Positions 32,835-44,454 of a stretch of 62,000 bases of DNA are shown here, piece by piece; position 1 is the stretch's first letter, and every line of letters starts with the position of its first letter. This stretch comes from Gnetum montanum (taxonomy: Eukaryota; Streptophyta; Gnetopsida; Gnetales; Gnetaceae). Where the stretch lies: positions 126,261 through 188,260 of the forward strand of contig MNCI01005364.1 in NCBI GenBank assembly GCA_015680685.1, written 5' to 3'. The position numbers were made by a program, and so were the translations under genes. The notes beneath the pieces are model-generated. The model had not been told where the DNA came from, searched no databases, and saw nothing but the letters and a program-made list of their open reading frames with translations.

Positions 32835-33860
32835 ATGAGGGATGGACTACTTTGGTTTCGAGATAATTGGATATGCATTCCGGATTGGTATGGCCTACGC
32901 AAAGAGATAATCCGAGAATGCCATGACACACAGTGGGAAGGGCACCTTGGACAACAAAGGACCTTGGATCTCATTGATAGAACCTTCTTCTGGCCAAAAA
33001 TGTATTGGGATGTGATTTTGTATATCCAGAAGTATCTGTTGTGCTAGCAAGATAAGGGGTCTACGAAGCGTCTAGGGGGTTTTCTATTGCCCTTGGAAAT
33101 CCCTCCATTTCCATGGGCTACAGTGTCTATAGACTTCATCATGGAATTGCCAAATATCTAGGGCTTAAGCAACATCATTGTTGTGGTGGACAAATTCTCT
33201 AAATTTTCATTCCCTGTCCATCACAGTGCTCAGCTGAGGACACGACAACATACTATTTTGACAAGGTGGTTAGATATTTTGGGTTACCCATGAGCATCAT
33301 TTCAGATCAATATCTGCCAATCACAAGTGCTTTCTGGCGAGCACTATTTGGCATGATGGGTACCACCCTTAGATTGTCAACAAGCTTTCATCTATAGACT
33401 GATGGACAGACAGAACAAATGAATTGGGTACTTGAAGAGTACCTTCGTCACTATGTTCATAGTGACCAAAATAATTGGCCATTTTGGTTGGGGATTGCCT
33501 AGCTAATCTATAACATCCAAAAGTCCTCAGCTACTGGGTTTTCTCTTGCAGAAATGGTAATGGGAAGGCAGCCCATTACCCCTCATATGGTCTCCCCCTC
33601 ATTGTAGGGTCGACATCCCTCAGTAGATGAATTCTTGAAGAGGTGGTCTAAAAATGTTTATATAGCAAGGTATCATCTAGAGAGGTCAGTGCAAAAAATG
33701 AAAAAGTATGCTAATCGAAAATGCTAGCCTCGTGAATTCAAGGTGGGAGATTGGGTCCTCTTGAAGTTGGACCCATGTCAGTTTAAACAGAAATAGGGAA
33801 CTACCTCAAATCTGATGATGCAGTATGATGGTCCCTTCTGGATCATTGATAAAATTAACC
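32835..33860 (+). pseudogene. integrase of chromovirus-like element, truncated
   Basis: The zinc-binding start (ECHDTQWEGHLGQQRTLDLI) is followed by the core: Asp in VSIDFIMELP (about 33127), second Asp in IISDQYLPITSAFW, Glu in DGQTEQMNW. The tail KVGDWVLLKLDP and DGPFWIIDKI is present, then the sequence changes abruptly; the chromodomain expected next is missing. Stops at 33045 and elsewhere. Confidence 0.87.
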
Positions 33861-33876
33861 TTAAGTGTCTTTTGAC

Positions 33877-33980
33877 TTTCTGTTTTACACATTTTTTGGT
33901 TTTACAACTTTTGTTTTTCATATTATTTTTTACATGTTTTTGTTTATTTAGGATTATTGATCTTTTTTTAAGTTTTTTAT
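33877..33980 (+). repeat. T-rich tandem repeat (element D)
   Basis: Degenerate GTTTTACACATTTTT units, as in A and B. Confidence 0.7.
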
Positions 33981-34474
33981 TTTACACCATTGTTAGTATA
34001 TTTAATGTTTATTGAATACTCTTTTACTTTCTTTATATTTTCATATGTTTGGTATAATTCTCTACTCTTTTTGCTAATAAGGTGGTAGGTATAATGGTAA
34101 TGCACTACTTGATAGTGGTATGCTTTATTTGTAATTTGATTGTTGATGTCTAGTTTCTGACTTTGATGGTTATTACTGAGGACTAGGACATGGCTTCTTT
34201 TCATGTAACAGGAAATGAGTCCACATCATCCACCCATCCACTTACTCTATGGTTTTCCTTGTTTTGGAAACATGCAATCTCTTTTTCATTAATGCAACTT
34301 TAATAAATTGGTGACTTGTGTAGTTTCTAGAATTGGGAAGGAATCAAAGGTTTGGGTAGGGTGTGGCTTCAAAGGGATTCAGTGTTCTTTGTGCTCTTTT
34401 GTTTTCTTGTGTGCAGGAGTGTTCTCATAAAATTCTCACTATTCCACATCATTTCACAATAGGAATTCAAATAA

Positions 34475-34558
34475 GTCCTTGCATGGTGTGGTCCTCTTTA
34501 CAAAAAAGAAAAAAAAAACAAAAAAAAAACAAATGAGGATTCAAAGCACACCCCTTTG
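34475..34558 (+). other. 3'UTR stem-loop, first of two (element D)
   Basis: Left arm GTCCTTGCATGGTGTGG then TCCTC; right arm GAGGA then TTCAAAGCACACCCC. The U-A pair of A and B is a C-G pair here. The loop is A-rich. Confidence 0.65.
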
Positions 34559-34584
34559 AAAAAATAAATGCAAAAATCGCATGC

Positions 34585-34670
34585 GTCTTTGCATGGTGTG
34601 GTTCCCATTCAAAAAAGAAAGAAGGAAAAAAAAAACAACAACATGGGAATTCAAAGCATACCCTTTAGAG
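34585..34670 (+). other. 3'UTR stem-loop, second of two (element D)
   Basis: Left arm GTCTTTGCATGGTGTGG then TTCCCAT; right arm ATGGGAA then TTCAAAGCATACCC. The 7-bp stem differs from A and B at two pairs, both compensated. Confidence 0.68.
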
Positions 34671-35860
34671 CAAATAAAAGGGCCACAACCATTGGTTATG
34701 AGACTTATCTGATCTCCTCTATCTAAGGCTCTTTCACTCTTCCTACCTTCTCTCCTATTTGGAATGGTGGTTGTTTTGTGGAAGCATTCTTGTGTCTCAG
34801 GGGATGGACTTGCCTTAGAATGTCGATGTGAAGTCACTAAAAGTGGTTGGTTTTGGTCTAGACTGAGGATGGATCTTACCAAGTCATTTAATCACAAACT
34901 CCACAAGGGACTATATGTGTCCATAATTAGGAACTCCATTCCACTCTCTCTGTCATCCATCTATGCTTTCCATGTCTCACCTCATTGCCAGTTTCATGTT
35001 TTGATTTAATGTTCTGGTTTGATGTGTCCAATTTCTCGGTCAGTTACTTTTGGGTTTTTGCACTTTACTTTTTGTAATCATTAATCATCCATGGAGCCCA
35101 TGAACTCCTTGGTTTGAAGTTATGTAAGGGCATAAAAGGCCTGTGCCTGCTTTGGAGAGGACCCACTTGCATATCTTTTGGTTTGGTTAAGTTAAGCTCT
35201 TTACCCTTAGACATTGTTACAATCAAATTCTTTTTATTTACCCCATCAATGTCATCCAAATTGTATGCACCTTTACAAATATTTGTAATGAATTACTTTT
35301 TATTGTTGTGAATACCCTCTTTCCACTACTCCTTGTGTCAAACTTTCTTTGAATTGTATGGATCGCTTCTATTATTTAACCCATTCAGTAGTTTTTCCAC
35401 TAATGATATCAAGCAAGAAATCTATCACAATCACAACTTGGCTAGATAAAATCACCAACAAGACAAGGTATTCAGCCATTATTTATGTACTATATATACT
35501 AATCCTTGGTTTTGTTGTAATTGTAGTGGGAAGCATGGATTGGAAGTAGGACTGTTATCACCAAGGAGGATGCAACCATATCACTCATGGGAGATTGTTC
35601 ATGACCTCTCGATCTCTTTTACCTCTCCCTCATTCTTCTATTACCAAGAGGGGTTGGATGTCCTTTGGATCTATTGGTGTTCTTTCCTAATTATCATGAA
35701 CACCAATTTTGTACGTAATTGTAATATTGTATGCTAGGGCACTTCTGTATTTGTCTATTTTCTTTGTGTCACTTTGCATGTTAGTCAAATAAGTCCACAT
35801 CCCCTTAATATATTTTGTAAAGAACTTGTTTTTCTTCTTCTGTACTTGAGGACAAGTTTT
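34671..35860 (+). other. 3' non-coding region of element D
   Basis: Collinear with the same region of A, B and C (for example GGAATGGTGGTTG, GGGCATAAAAGGCCTGTGCC, GAGGACCCACT). No gene. Confidence 0.6.
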
Positions 35861-35861
35861 T

Positions 35862-35878
35862 ATTCAATCGTGGGGGTA
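35862..35878 (+). promoter_or_regulatory. 3' polypurine tract (element D)
   Basis: ATTCAATCGTGGGGGTA before the LTR start TGGTGAG. Confidence 0.75.
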
Positions 35879-36846
35879 TGGTGAGAAAGGTTACTCTAGC
35901 AGTTATTCTAATTATTAGAGCAGTTACTCTAGTGGTTACTCTAGCAGTTCTTCTAATTAATAGAGTGGTTACTCTAGCAGTTATTCTAATTATTAGAGAG
36001 GACACTCTAGCGGTTACTCTAATTATTAGAATAGTTACTCCCAAGTCTATAAATATAGTGCCTAGGTGCACAATTGAAAGAAGGCTTTTAGTAGTCAAGT
36101 AGCGAAACTCTTGCAGTTTGTTTGAAACTTAGAGTATTTTCCAAGTGCTCGTAGCAGGAGGTCTAAGTGTGGATGGATCTTTATTCAAGCATTGATGTAC
36201 CTGAGCACACCATTGTGTTGGAAATAAAGACGAGCTCTTTGATTCATCCTTGCCGCACTTGAGATTTTTTTTCTTACACATTTATTTTATTTTATTTTCT
36301 TATGCATTTATTTTATTTTCTTTTATTCACTTTACATTTATATTATTAGCACAACAATTCATTTTGATCAATTAAGAAAATCATGAAATTACACAAGCAC
36401 GACCCCTTCGAGCATACGTGTAACACTTGGTAGCTCAGAAATGACTAGTGTTTGATATCCCACCAGTGTTTGCATGAGGTTTAGGATGTGTTCGGGAAGT
36501 GGGAATGGTTACTTGTGTTAGGCTAGATTAGACCATAGTCTACTTAGTAATTAATTACTCTCATTTCCTATTGCTAATGCAGAATGAGTACGAGTTAATC
36601 ATGAACATTTAAGTGTAACTAGGTAACCTAGTAGTGTATCTAGTAGTGCTCATGTAATGTGTGCTTGGAAATCCCAGAAGTAGTACATGAGGTCCAAGAT
36701 GGGTATGGATGATTAAGGATAGATGCTCATCGCACTTAGGCTAGCTTAGATTTTACTTTATGTTTCCTATTGGCTTAATCAAGATTGTTTTGCATTGTCT
36801 CTAGGAGTAGCCAATAGAGATTGAGGTGTAAGATGTTTATAGAGAT
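35879..36846 (+). repeat. LTR of element D, 3' end missing
   Basis: Starts TGGTGAG; U3 (35890-36042) is an array of GGTTACTCTAGC and CTCTAATTATTAGAG units. TATAAATA at 36048-36055, AATAAAG near 36220. The U5 end with CTCATCA is absent. Two related stretches (about 36420-36600 and 36610-36800) suggest an internal duplication. Adjoins caulimovirid relic 2. Confidence 0.78.
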
Positions 36847-37296
36847 TGAACCATTCTATTCTCTTAAAAATGGTGAATCAAGCCATAGAAAGAAGATTAT
36901 TCCATCGATTAGAAATCCTTCTGATCTACTACCTACACACAAATCTTTTACTTTACCTAAACCTTTCATACTTCTTGAAGAAGACTCTAAAGCTAGATTA
37001 AGACATATCTTTAAGGAATTAAATATTACTTATGATGTGAACAAAATTTTAGGTAAACCACCACAACAAAATTCTAAAGTATAGATTTTAGAAAATCTAG
37101 AAACCATTGATCTACAAGATAAGGATAAAAAAGTCCAAAGAGAAATCGACACTTCTGAATCAAATCTTCCACTAGAAGAGCCTTATGTATCTAAGTCCAA
37201 AAAATCAAACTCGTGTCCTCACATAGCCATAGTGAAGTATGATCATTAATATCATTGCATTGAGTGTGACTCTCTTTTGAAAATTAGGATGAACAT
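36847..37296 (+). pseudogene. caulimovirid linker segment before the insertion, copy 2
   Basis: Aligns to 20920-21380: open for 87 codons to about 37081 (NITYDVNKILGKPPQQ is shared). Then the Cys-His motif at 37214-37267, with one His codon changed to stop. Confidence 0.82.
37292..37296. repeat. target-site duplication AACAT, left copy (element C)
   Basis: AACAT before the LTR start TGATGAG; repeated at 48646-48650. Removing the element restores collinearity with copy 1 near 21373. Confidence 0.93.
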
Positions 37297-37726
37297 TGAT
37301 GAGATTAGTTACTCTAGTATTTATTCTAATTATTAGAGTGGTTACTCTAGCGGTTACTCTAATTATTAGAGTGGTTACTCTAGCGGTTACTCTAGTAGTT
37401 ATTCTAACTATTAGAGTGATTATTCTAGTGGTTACTTTAGTATTTATTCTAATTATTAGAGAGGTTACTCTAGTAGTCACTTAGTTACCTCTCTCCTTCC
37501 CTACTAGTGTAGGACATAAAAACATAAAAGCTATAAAAATCATATGCCTCAAGCTTACTTAACCATACAATCATGACATACAGCTAAGCTTGGGAAGACA
37601 ATGATCAACCAACCTGTACTTGTTCCATAAGGGCACATAAGCACTTAGTCTTTGGAATTCTATTGGATCATGCATGAAACACTCGTATTTGTATGGTTGA
37701 GCATAGGGGTACCTCGCCACTCATCA
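37297..37726 (+). repeat. 5' LTR of element C, internally deleted
   Basis: 430 bp. The U3 palindrome array (37303-37478) joins directly to GTCACTTAGTTACC, which in the 3' LTR lies about 490 bp further on (48395). The TATA box, R and part of U5 are lost; the ends TGATGAG and CTCATCA are intact. Confidence 0.9.
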
Positions 37727-37745
37727 TTGGCGTCGTTGCCGGGGA
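37727..37745 (+). promoter_or_regulatory. primer-binding site, tRNA-Asp type (element C)
   Basis: TTGGCGTCGTTGCCGGGGA, one difference from the tRNA-Asp complement. Confidence 0.9.
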
Positions 37746-37862
37746 CTTAGTTATTTATGCACTAACTAGAACATAGAAAATCATTCACATCATTGGAACA
37801 AACCCTTATGGTTTATTGAGAAAATAATAAACAAGAATACATTGCACACTGGACAGACAAGT

Positions 37863-38965
37863 ATGTCTCCTTCTTTGTATGAAAGCACCTCACCTCCTAT
37901 GTGTGAAACAAGAAACAATTGACGGTGTAATACACATGACATTGATCCGCCAGTCCCTCAACAAGTTTGAGTGGAATATATTCATCCCAATGAGTATATA
38001 CTAGACTTCACCTTTATCCTCCATCAAGATGAACAACTGCATTGGCAAGACGTAGAAGGTAACATAGTGTTACCTCTCAATTGTTCACTCCCAAGCATGC
38101 TTCTTCATGCCCTCACACGAATTGAAATGTCGCACTTACATGTAGAATATGTTGTGCAAGGCCATGACTTAAGAGAATACCATCCCACAAAGGCACAACA
38201 TCAAAGGGATTTGCAACAGGAGAGGCATCATAAGTCTTTGAAGGATAAGTGGTCGTAGGATGTCCCACATGTCTTAAGTAAAAATGAGGGTGGTGAACCT
38301 ACCTTAGGCAATCATCCACACAATGATGTTCCTCCCCTTGACTTTGGTCAAGGGGTTCTGTATTAGAACCTTCATTCCACTATTCATAACCTACATTCTA
38401 ATACCCACGAGCACAAAGGATCTAAAAAATGGACATAGACACATGATAACGATGGATATTCTAATAGCAATCGCGATCGAGGCCAAGATCGTCGAAGAGA
38501 AGGTGGTAGACAATGTCATGGTGACAGTTCTCCTTCTTCTTCATCTTCATCATCTCCTTCATCCTCTCCTTTAGTGTCTAGATGCAATCATAAAGAAAAA
38601 GACCATGGGGATAAAGGTAGGTAAAGTGGAAGTCATAGATGAAACAACCAGGAAAGGGGACGAAGGCACTCTAGAGAGTCATGACATAGAAGAAGGGAGA
38701 GTAGGGAACAAGGTAGGCATCATAGACGCCATCGATGAGATGATCATGATGAACCCCTACTCGCTACTCAAAGTATGTTGGACGTAACTGAAGCTGTTAG
38801 AATTCCAACAAGGCACCAAAAAGATAGTAGGATCAAGAGATTAGATATGAACAATATCCCACAATTTGAAGGGGGATACAACATTGATCCTCAGAATCAT
38901 ATATAAGCATTCCATGATGCGTGTGCCTTAAAGAACATAGAGAACGAATGGAAAAAACTTAAGTT
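37863..38965 (+). pseudogene. gag N-terminal part, element C (left of the gap)
   Basis: ATG 37863 (MSPSLYES), then after a stop an open stretch 37971-38258 with NEYILDFTFILHQDEQLHW and EGNIVLPLNCSLPSML. A Ser/His-rich linker with frame changes follows, and the start of the gag core (MNNIPQFEGGYNIDPQNHI) at about 38850. From 38162 onward this sequence is repeated exactly at 39953-40756. Confidence 0.8.
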
Positions 38966-39952
38966 NNNNNNNNNNNNNNNNNNNNNNNNNNNNNNNNNNN
39001 NNNNNNNNNNNNNNNNNNNNNNNNNNNNNNNNNNNNNNNNNNNNNNNNNNNNNNNNNNNNNNNNNNNNNNNNNNNNNNNNNNNNNNNNNNNNNNNNNNNN
39101 NNNNNNNNNNNNNNNNNNNNNNNNNNNNNNNNNNNNNNNNNNNNNNNNNNNNNNNNNNNNNNNNNNNNNNNNNNNNNNNNNNNNNNNNNNNNNNNNNNNN
39201 NNNNNNNNNNNNNNNNNNNNNNNNNNNNNNNNNNNNNNNNNNNNNNNNNNNNNNNNNNNNNNNNNNNNNNNNNNNNNNNNNNNNNNNNNNNNNNNNNNNN
39301 NNNNNNNNNNNNNNNNNNNNNNNNNNNNNNNNNNNNNNNNNNNNNNNNNNNNNNNNNNNNNNNNNNNNNNNNNNNNNNNNNNNNNNNNNNNNNNNNNNNN
39401 NNNNNNNNNNNNNNNNNNNNNNNNNNNNNNNNNNNNNNNNNNNNNNNNNNNNNNNNNNNNNNNNNNNNNNNNNNNNNNNNNNNNNNNNNNNNNNNNNNNN
39501 NNNNNNNNNNNNNNNNNNNNNNNNNNNNNNNNNNNNNNNNNNNNNNNNNNNNNNNNNNNNNNNNNNNNNNNNNNNNNNNNNNNNNNNNNNNNNNNNNNNN
39601 NNNNNNNNNNNNNNNNNNNNNNNNNNNNNNNNNNNNNNNNNNNNNNNNNNNNNNNNNNNNNNNNNNNNNNNNNNNNNNNNNNNNNNNNNNNNNNNNNNNN
39701 NNNNNNNNNNNNNNNNNNNNNNNNNNNNNNNNNNNNNNNNNNNNNNNNNNNNNNNNNNNNNNNNNNNNNNNNNNNNNNNNNNNNNNNNNNNNNNNNNNNN
39801 NNNNNNNNNNNNNNNNNNNNNNNNNNNNNNNNNNNNNNNNNNNNNNNNNNNNNNNNNNNNNNNNNNNNNNNNNNNNNNNNNNNNNNNNNNNNNNNNNNNN
39901 NNNNNNNNNNNNNNNNNNNNNNNNNNNNNNNNNNNNNNNNNNNNNNNNNNNN
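38966..39952. other. assembly gap (987 N)
   Basis: Unknown bases only. Long reading frames drawn through it on the minus strand have no meaning. Confidence 0.99.
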
Positions 39953-40756
39953 CCATGACTTAAGAGAATACCATCCCACAAAGGCACAACATCAAAGGGA
40001 TTTGCAACAGGAGAGGCATCATAAGTCTTTGAAGGATAAGTGGTCGTAGGATGTCCCACATGTCTTAAGTAAAAATGAGGGTGGTGAACCTACCTTAGGC
40101 AATCATCCACACAATGATGTTCCTCCCCTTGACTTTGGTCAAGGGGTTCTGTATTAGAACCTTCATTCCACTATTCATAACCTACATTCTAATACCCACG
40201 AGCACAAAGGATCTAAAAAATGGACATAGACACATGATAACGATGGATATTCTAATAGCAATCGCGATCGAGGCCAAGATCGTCGAAGAGAAGGTGGTAG
40301 ACAATGTCATGGTGACAGTTCTCCTTCTTCTTCATCTTCATCATCTCCTTCATCCTCTCCTTTAGTGTCTAGATGCAATCATAAAGAAAAAGACCATGGG
40401 GATAAAGGTAGGTAAAGTGGAAGTCATAGATGAAACAACCAGGAAAGGGGACGAAGGCACTCTAGAGAGTCATGACATAGAAGAAGGGAGAGTAGGGAAC
40501 AAGGTAGGCATCATAGACGCCATCGATGAGATGATCATGATGAACCCCTACTCGCTACTCAAAGTATGTTGGACGTAACTGAAGCTGTTAGAATTCCAAC
40601 AAGGCACCAAAAAGATAGTAGGATCAAGAGATTAGATATGAACAATATCCCACAATTTGAAGGGGGATACAACATTGATCCTCAGAATCATATATAAGCA
40701 TTCCATGATGCGTGTGCCTTAAAGAACATAGAGAACGAATGGAAAAAACTTAAGTT
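39953..40756 (+). repeat. exact second copy of 38162-38965, flanking the gap
   Basis: Offset 1791 bp. Every part I compared is identical, including the two short open frames. Probably overlapping contig ends that were not merged. Confidence 0.88.
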
Positions 40757-41585
40757 TTTTCCATGGACACTAGATAAAGAAGTGGAAAGCTGGCACCAGT
40801 CTTTAGAACCAGAATCCATTGATAGGTGGAGTACTATGTTTGAACTATTTAATGACAAGTACCAAACGTACTCTCGAGTGTCTAACTTGGAAAAGAAAAT
40901 CCAAGGCTAGAAATAAGAAGTACATGAACCCTTGGATGCTACCATGGGCCAATATTATGCACTGTTACACCATTGTCCTGGCCATGGTTATTCGCAAAGG
41001 GATCAACTACACCATCTTGTGGATGGGCTTAGGCATGAAATAAGAAGAACCCTTGGGACTTATGCCCAAGGAAGACTATCCAAGCTTAGGTTCCATCAAA
41101 TTCAAATACTATTGGAGCAAGTTGCTAAGGAAGAAGGTAAGGTATGGAAGAGAGAAAGTGCATAAGAGTATAACCAAGATCCTTCCCTCCGGAAGAGGGG
41201 AGTAAGATTTTGTGAGGATGAAGAAGAGTCACCACTTGAAGAGATGGTGAATAGGAAAACTTTGCCTATCCAAAAGTTGACATCAGAAGTATTAACAAAG
41301 GTAGATCAAATGTGGGATTCCCTAGACAATAAATTTCAATTTGTTCTTAAAATAGTAGAGGAATCTAGAGAGCAAGGTAGTGATTGAAAAAAAAAAGAAA
41401 AAAGAGAGAAGCTGAACATGCATGTAGCAAGGGTAAGGGAAAATTTTCCATCATTGAAGGGGTTGTATAGTCAGAAACAGATAATGATAGTGGATGTGAA
41501 ATATGTCAATATGACCATCCTAAGGGATGTTGCCCTATAATCTCACATCTACAAGAGTCTGGGATGTATACAGTCAACCCATGAT
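40590..41585 (+). pseudogene. gag core and zinc knuckle, element C (right of the gap)
   Basis: Core blocks NIPQFEGGYNIDPQNH and AFHDACALKNIENEW, then an open stretch 40932-41165 with RRTLGTYAQGRLSKLR. An A-run near 41389 coincides with a frame change. Zinc knuckle at 41495-41533 (CEICQYDHPKGCC). Confidence 0.85.
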
Positions 41586-42179
41586 TAAACAAAAGGCAAA
41601 CACCTTGAAGCTTACCTTACCCCCAAGGTAACCCAAGACTATTCCACCAACCCTTAACATATTACCCAAGTGGAACTCCACCACAACCAATTGAGCAATA
41701 TCAACAATGGCAGCACCGATAATCATGGGGAATGTCACCACCAGGGCAACAATATCCTTACCGGCAACTTGACCCGTATGGATGTTACGTGTAGCAGCCA
41801 ATCTCCCAATGTGACTCTACTAATCACATCACTCCTCAACCTCACTACCAAGCCCACGAGTATTATGAGACTCCCTCTTCTAGGGATGATATTCTACAAG
41901 CATATCATCCTTCTCATTTGGTTGCATCTCTTCCACCAATAGCTCCACTACCACCTGCTTTAGCTATGCAGGGTGAAATCCCTACCCAACCGCAATAACA
42001 TAATGCCACAAGGGTTGTTAACTCTTAACCTACTGTTGGTACCAACAACCACATGAAGAAAATACCTTTATTTAGAAGCAACAGACCAACCAAGCCCTTG
42101 TAATCACAAGCAGTTGATTTCTTAGATGCCTCAGTATCAATCAAAACTTTAGAGCCTCCTTCAACTCAACCATGGAACT

Positions 42180-42790
42180 CAACACATACATTCATGCTAA
42201 CACATAATGTCACTGATTGGATTAAAGCTGGCCACCTTCCCAGGAAATTCTCTACTCTTGGGAGTCCTCTGATATACTTACAAATCACTAAAAATGTGCT
42301 GTGCAAGGCTATTTTGGATTTAGGTTCTGGTGTCAACTTGATTTCTTAAAAAATGTACAAGGCTTGAAACCTGCCTCCATTGAACAAGAACAACATCCAT
42401 ATAGAGTTGGTAGACTAGTCCATCACTGTCCCATTGGGACTGGTGGAAGACATTGTTACCACTATTTTTGGGTGGTTGTACCCAAATAACTTCCTAGTGA
42501 TTCAAGTGAACAATGGTAAGAAGGACTTCCCAATCATAATGGGAATAGCATGGCTAAGCACCATCAATGCATGCCTAGGAATCCATGATCTTTCCTTAGA
42601 AATATCAAAGGAAAATACATTCGGAAAGATCGAGAAGAAGAAAGTTCTATGCATTACATACAATGACACAGGGTGTAATTGCGTGCAGAGGTCATGGTTT
42701 GTGCAAAGTGTAACATTGCCTACATGCAATCAGTGTGCACAAGTGATCAACATACAAGGATGCCTATATGTAGTAGCCACATAAGAGGAA
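42180..42790 (+). pseudogene. aspartic protease, element C
   Basis: The active site reads AILDLGSGVNLIS: Ser changed to Leu at 42320-42322. Open 42434-42784 with FPIIMGIAWLSTINA and the cysteine cluster TCNQCAQVI. Two stops lie between the active site and the open part. Confidence 0.83.
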
Positions 42791-42959
42791 GGCATCCAAT
42801 GGCTGATAGCTGATCAAGAAAGTAGTTTAATCATATGCATGAAACCAATTGAGGGTTTGACTTGTGCTTACATTGATATCATAGATGCATTAGAGCAAGT
42901 CCACTGCCAACTTCCAAGTCTTAACCTTGAAAATTTCAACTAGGGGAAGTTGGAAATTC

Positions 42960-44419
42960 ATATGAAATTTCAGCAGGAGCCCCTCGAGCTAAAACCATTA
43001 CCCACTAATATTGAATACATGTTTCTTAAAAAGGAAAAACTGGTAATTATCAATGCTAAGTTTGCTCCTCAATAGAAAGAAGAATTGTTGAAGGTAATCA
43101 ATAGATGGTCAAAAGCCTTCACTTGATCATATCCCAAATTAACTGGAATAGATCCTAGGATATGCCAATATAGGATTTACATCGACCCCTCGATGAAGCC
43201 TTGAAGACAACTGTAGAGGTGTTTGAACCCAAAGCTGAAACAAGTAGTCAAGGAAGAAATTGAACAGCTTCTCAAGGATGGGTTCATATACCCCATTGTT
43301 GATAGCGAATGGGTTAGCCCCTTAGTTATTGTTCCTAAAAAGGGAGGAAAATGAAGGGTGTGCATAGATTTTAGGCTACTGAATATGGCAACATTCAAAG
43401 ATCACTTTTCATTTCTATTTGTAAACCAAGTCTTAGACACCATCGTAAAGCATTGCTACTATAGTTTTCCATATGGATATAGCGGATATAATCAAATACA
43501 AATAGCCCTAGAAGACCAAGCCAAGACTACGTTCACCAGTCCTTGGGGAACATTTGCATACAAACATATGTCATTTGGCTTGTGTAATGCCCCTGCAAAA
43601 TTTTAATGACTAGTTCTAAGAATCTTCCAATAGCAGATAGGAAATGGTGTAGAAGTCTTTCTGGATGATTTCTCCACCTATGGAGCAAACTTTGATCAAG
43701 CCTTGGACCGATTGGAGTAAGTGTTAAAAAGATGTGTAGAAATCAATTTGAGGCTCAACTAGCAGAAAAGCCATTTGATGGTCCAAGAAGGCATAGTACT
43801 AGGGCATAAAATCTCACACATAGGGATAAAGGTAGATCTTGAGAAAATCAAAATTATCCAAGGAATTACCCGTCAACCGAAAACTTTCAAAGATATTCGA
43901 TCATTCCTTAGACATACTGGCTACTATAGGAGATTTATTGAGAACTTTTCAAAGGTTTCCAAACCATTGGTGGAATTGACGAAAAAGGATGTACCTTTTG
44001 AGTGGACCAGGGAATGCGAATTAGATTTCCAAACTCTAAAACAGAAGCTATTAGAAACACCCATTCTACAAACTCCTAACATGTCCAAACCATTCCATAT
44101 CATGACTGACGCATCCAACTATGCTTTAGGAGCCATATTTACACAGTTAGATGACCAAAAGCATCCTTATTACATCCACTATGCAAGTAGAAGTATCGTT
44201 GGTGCACAACTTAACTACACTACCATAGAGGAAGAATTAATGTCTGTAGTGTTTGCACTAGAAAAGTTTAGACACTATGTATTGGGATATAAAGTATATA
44301 TACATACAGATGATAGTGCAATCTGGTTCCTCATGAATAAGCCAAAGCCCTCATATCATATGATGGCTTCTAATCTTACAAGAGTTCGATTTAATGATGA
44401 TCAATCACAAGGATACTGA
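42960..44419 (+). pseudogene. reverse transcriptase and RNase H, element C
   Basis: RT: KEEIEQLLKDGFIYPIVDSE, WVSPLVIVPKKGGK, VCIDFRLLN, MSFGLCNAPAKF, then the catalytic motif FLDD (43658-43669; Met of B is Leu). From 43775 the frame is open for 214 codons, from the RT connection ([29 protein letters not shown]) through RNase H: MTDASNYALGAIF (Asp 44108-44110), IEEELMSVVFALEKF, IHTDDSAIWFLM. This is the longest surviving pol frame of the Athila elements here. Stops at about 43353, 43604 and 43719 separate the earlier parts. Confidence 0.9.
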
Positions 44420-44454
44420 GAATGTAGTTGCTAATCATTTATCTTGGTTATGAT

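Larger units (their letters stand above)
28570..33860 (+). mobile_element. chromovirus-like Ty3 element, 3' end lost
   Basis: A GC-richer segment (about 28570-29159, probably the 5' LTR) is followed by an iMet primer site and gag-protease-RT-RNase H-integrase on the plus strand. The order and the YLDDILIYS and LPFGLCNA-like motifs are Ty3/gypsy; the iMet primer and the protein type favour the chromovirus branch. The element stops in the integrase C-terminus and joins the T-rich region of an Athila-type element at about 33857-33875. No chromodomain and no 3' LTR remain. Gag to mid-RT is one frame interrupted by stops. Confidence 0.82.
33870..36846 (+). mobile_element. 3' part of a further Athila-type element (D)
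   Basis: Begins inside the T-rich tandem repeat and carries two stem-loops, the 3' non-coding region, a polypurine tract and an LTR that lacks its end. No coding part. Its LTR U3 is of the CTCTAATTATTAGAG type shared with element C. The left end is fused to the chromovirus-like integrase, and the right end stops against caulimovirid relic 2 at about 36846. Confidence 0.82.

Noticed and set aside
35878-36045. CRISPR-like array of palindromic units
   Set aside because: Units are contiguous LTR U3 sequence in a plant retroelement without unique spacers.
35805-36102. Repetitive peptides (Leu-Ile-Ile-Arg and Val-Thr-Leu units) on both strands, also at 37205-37484
   Set aside because: They are translations of the palindromic U3 arrays; both strands are open because the repeat has no stop triplet, not because of coding.
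38897-40059. Long minus-strand reading frames of about 340-366 codons
   Set aside because: They run through the N gap; almost all codons are unknown bases.
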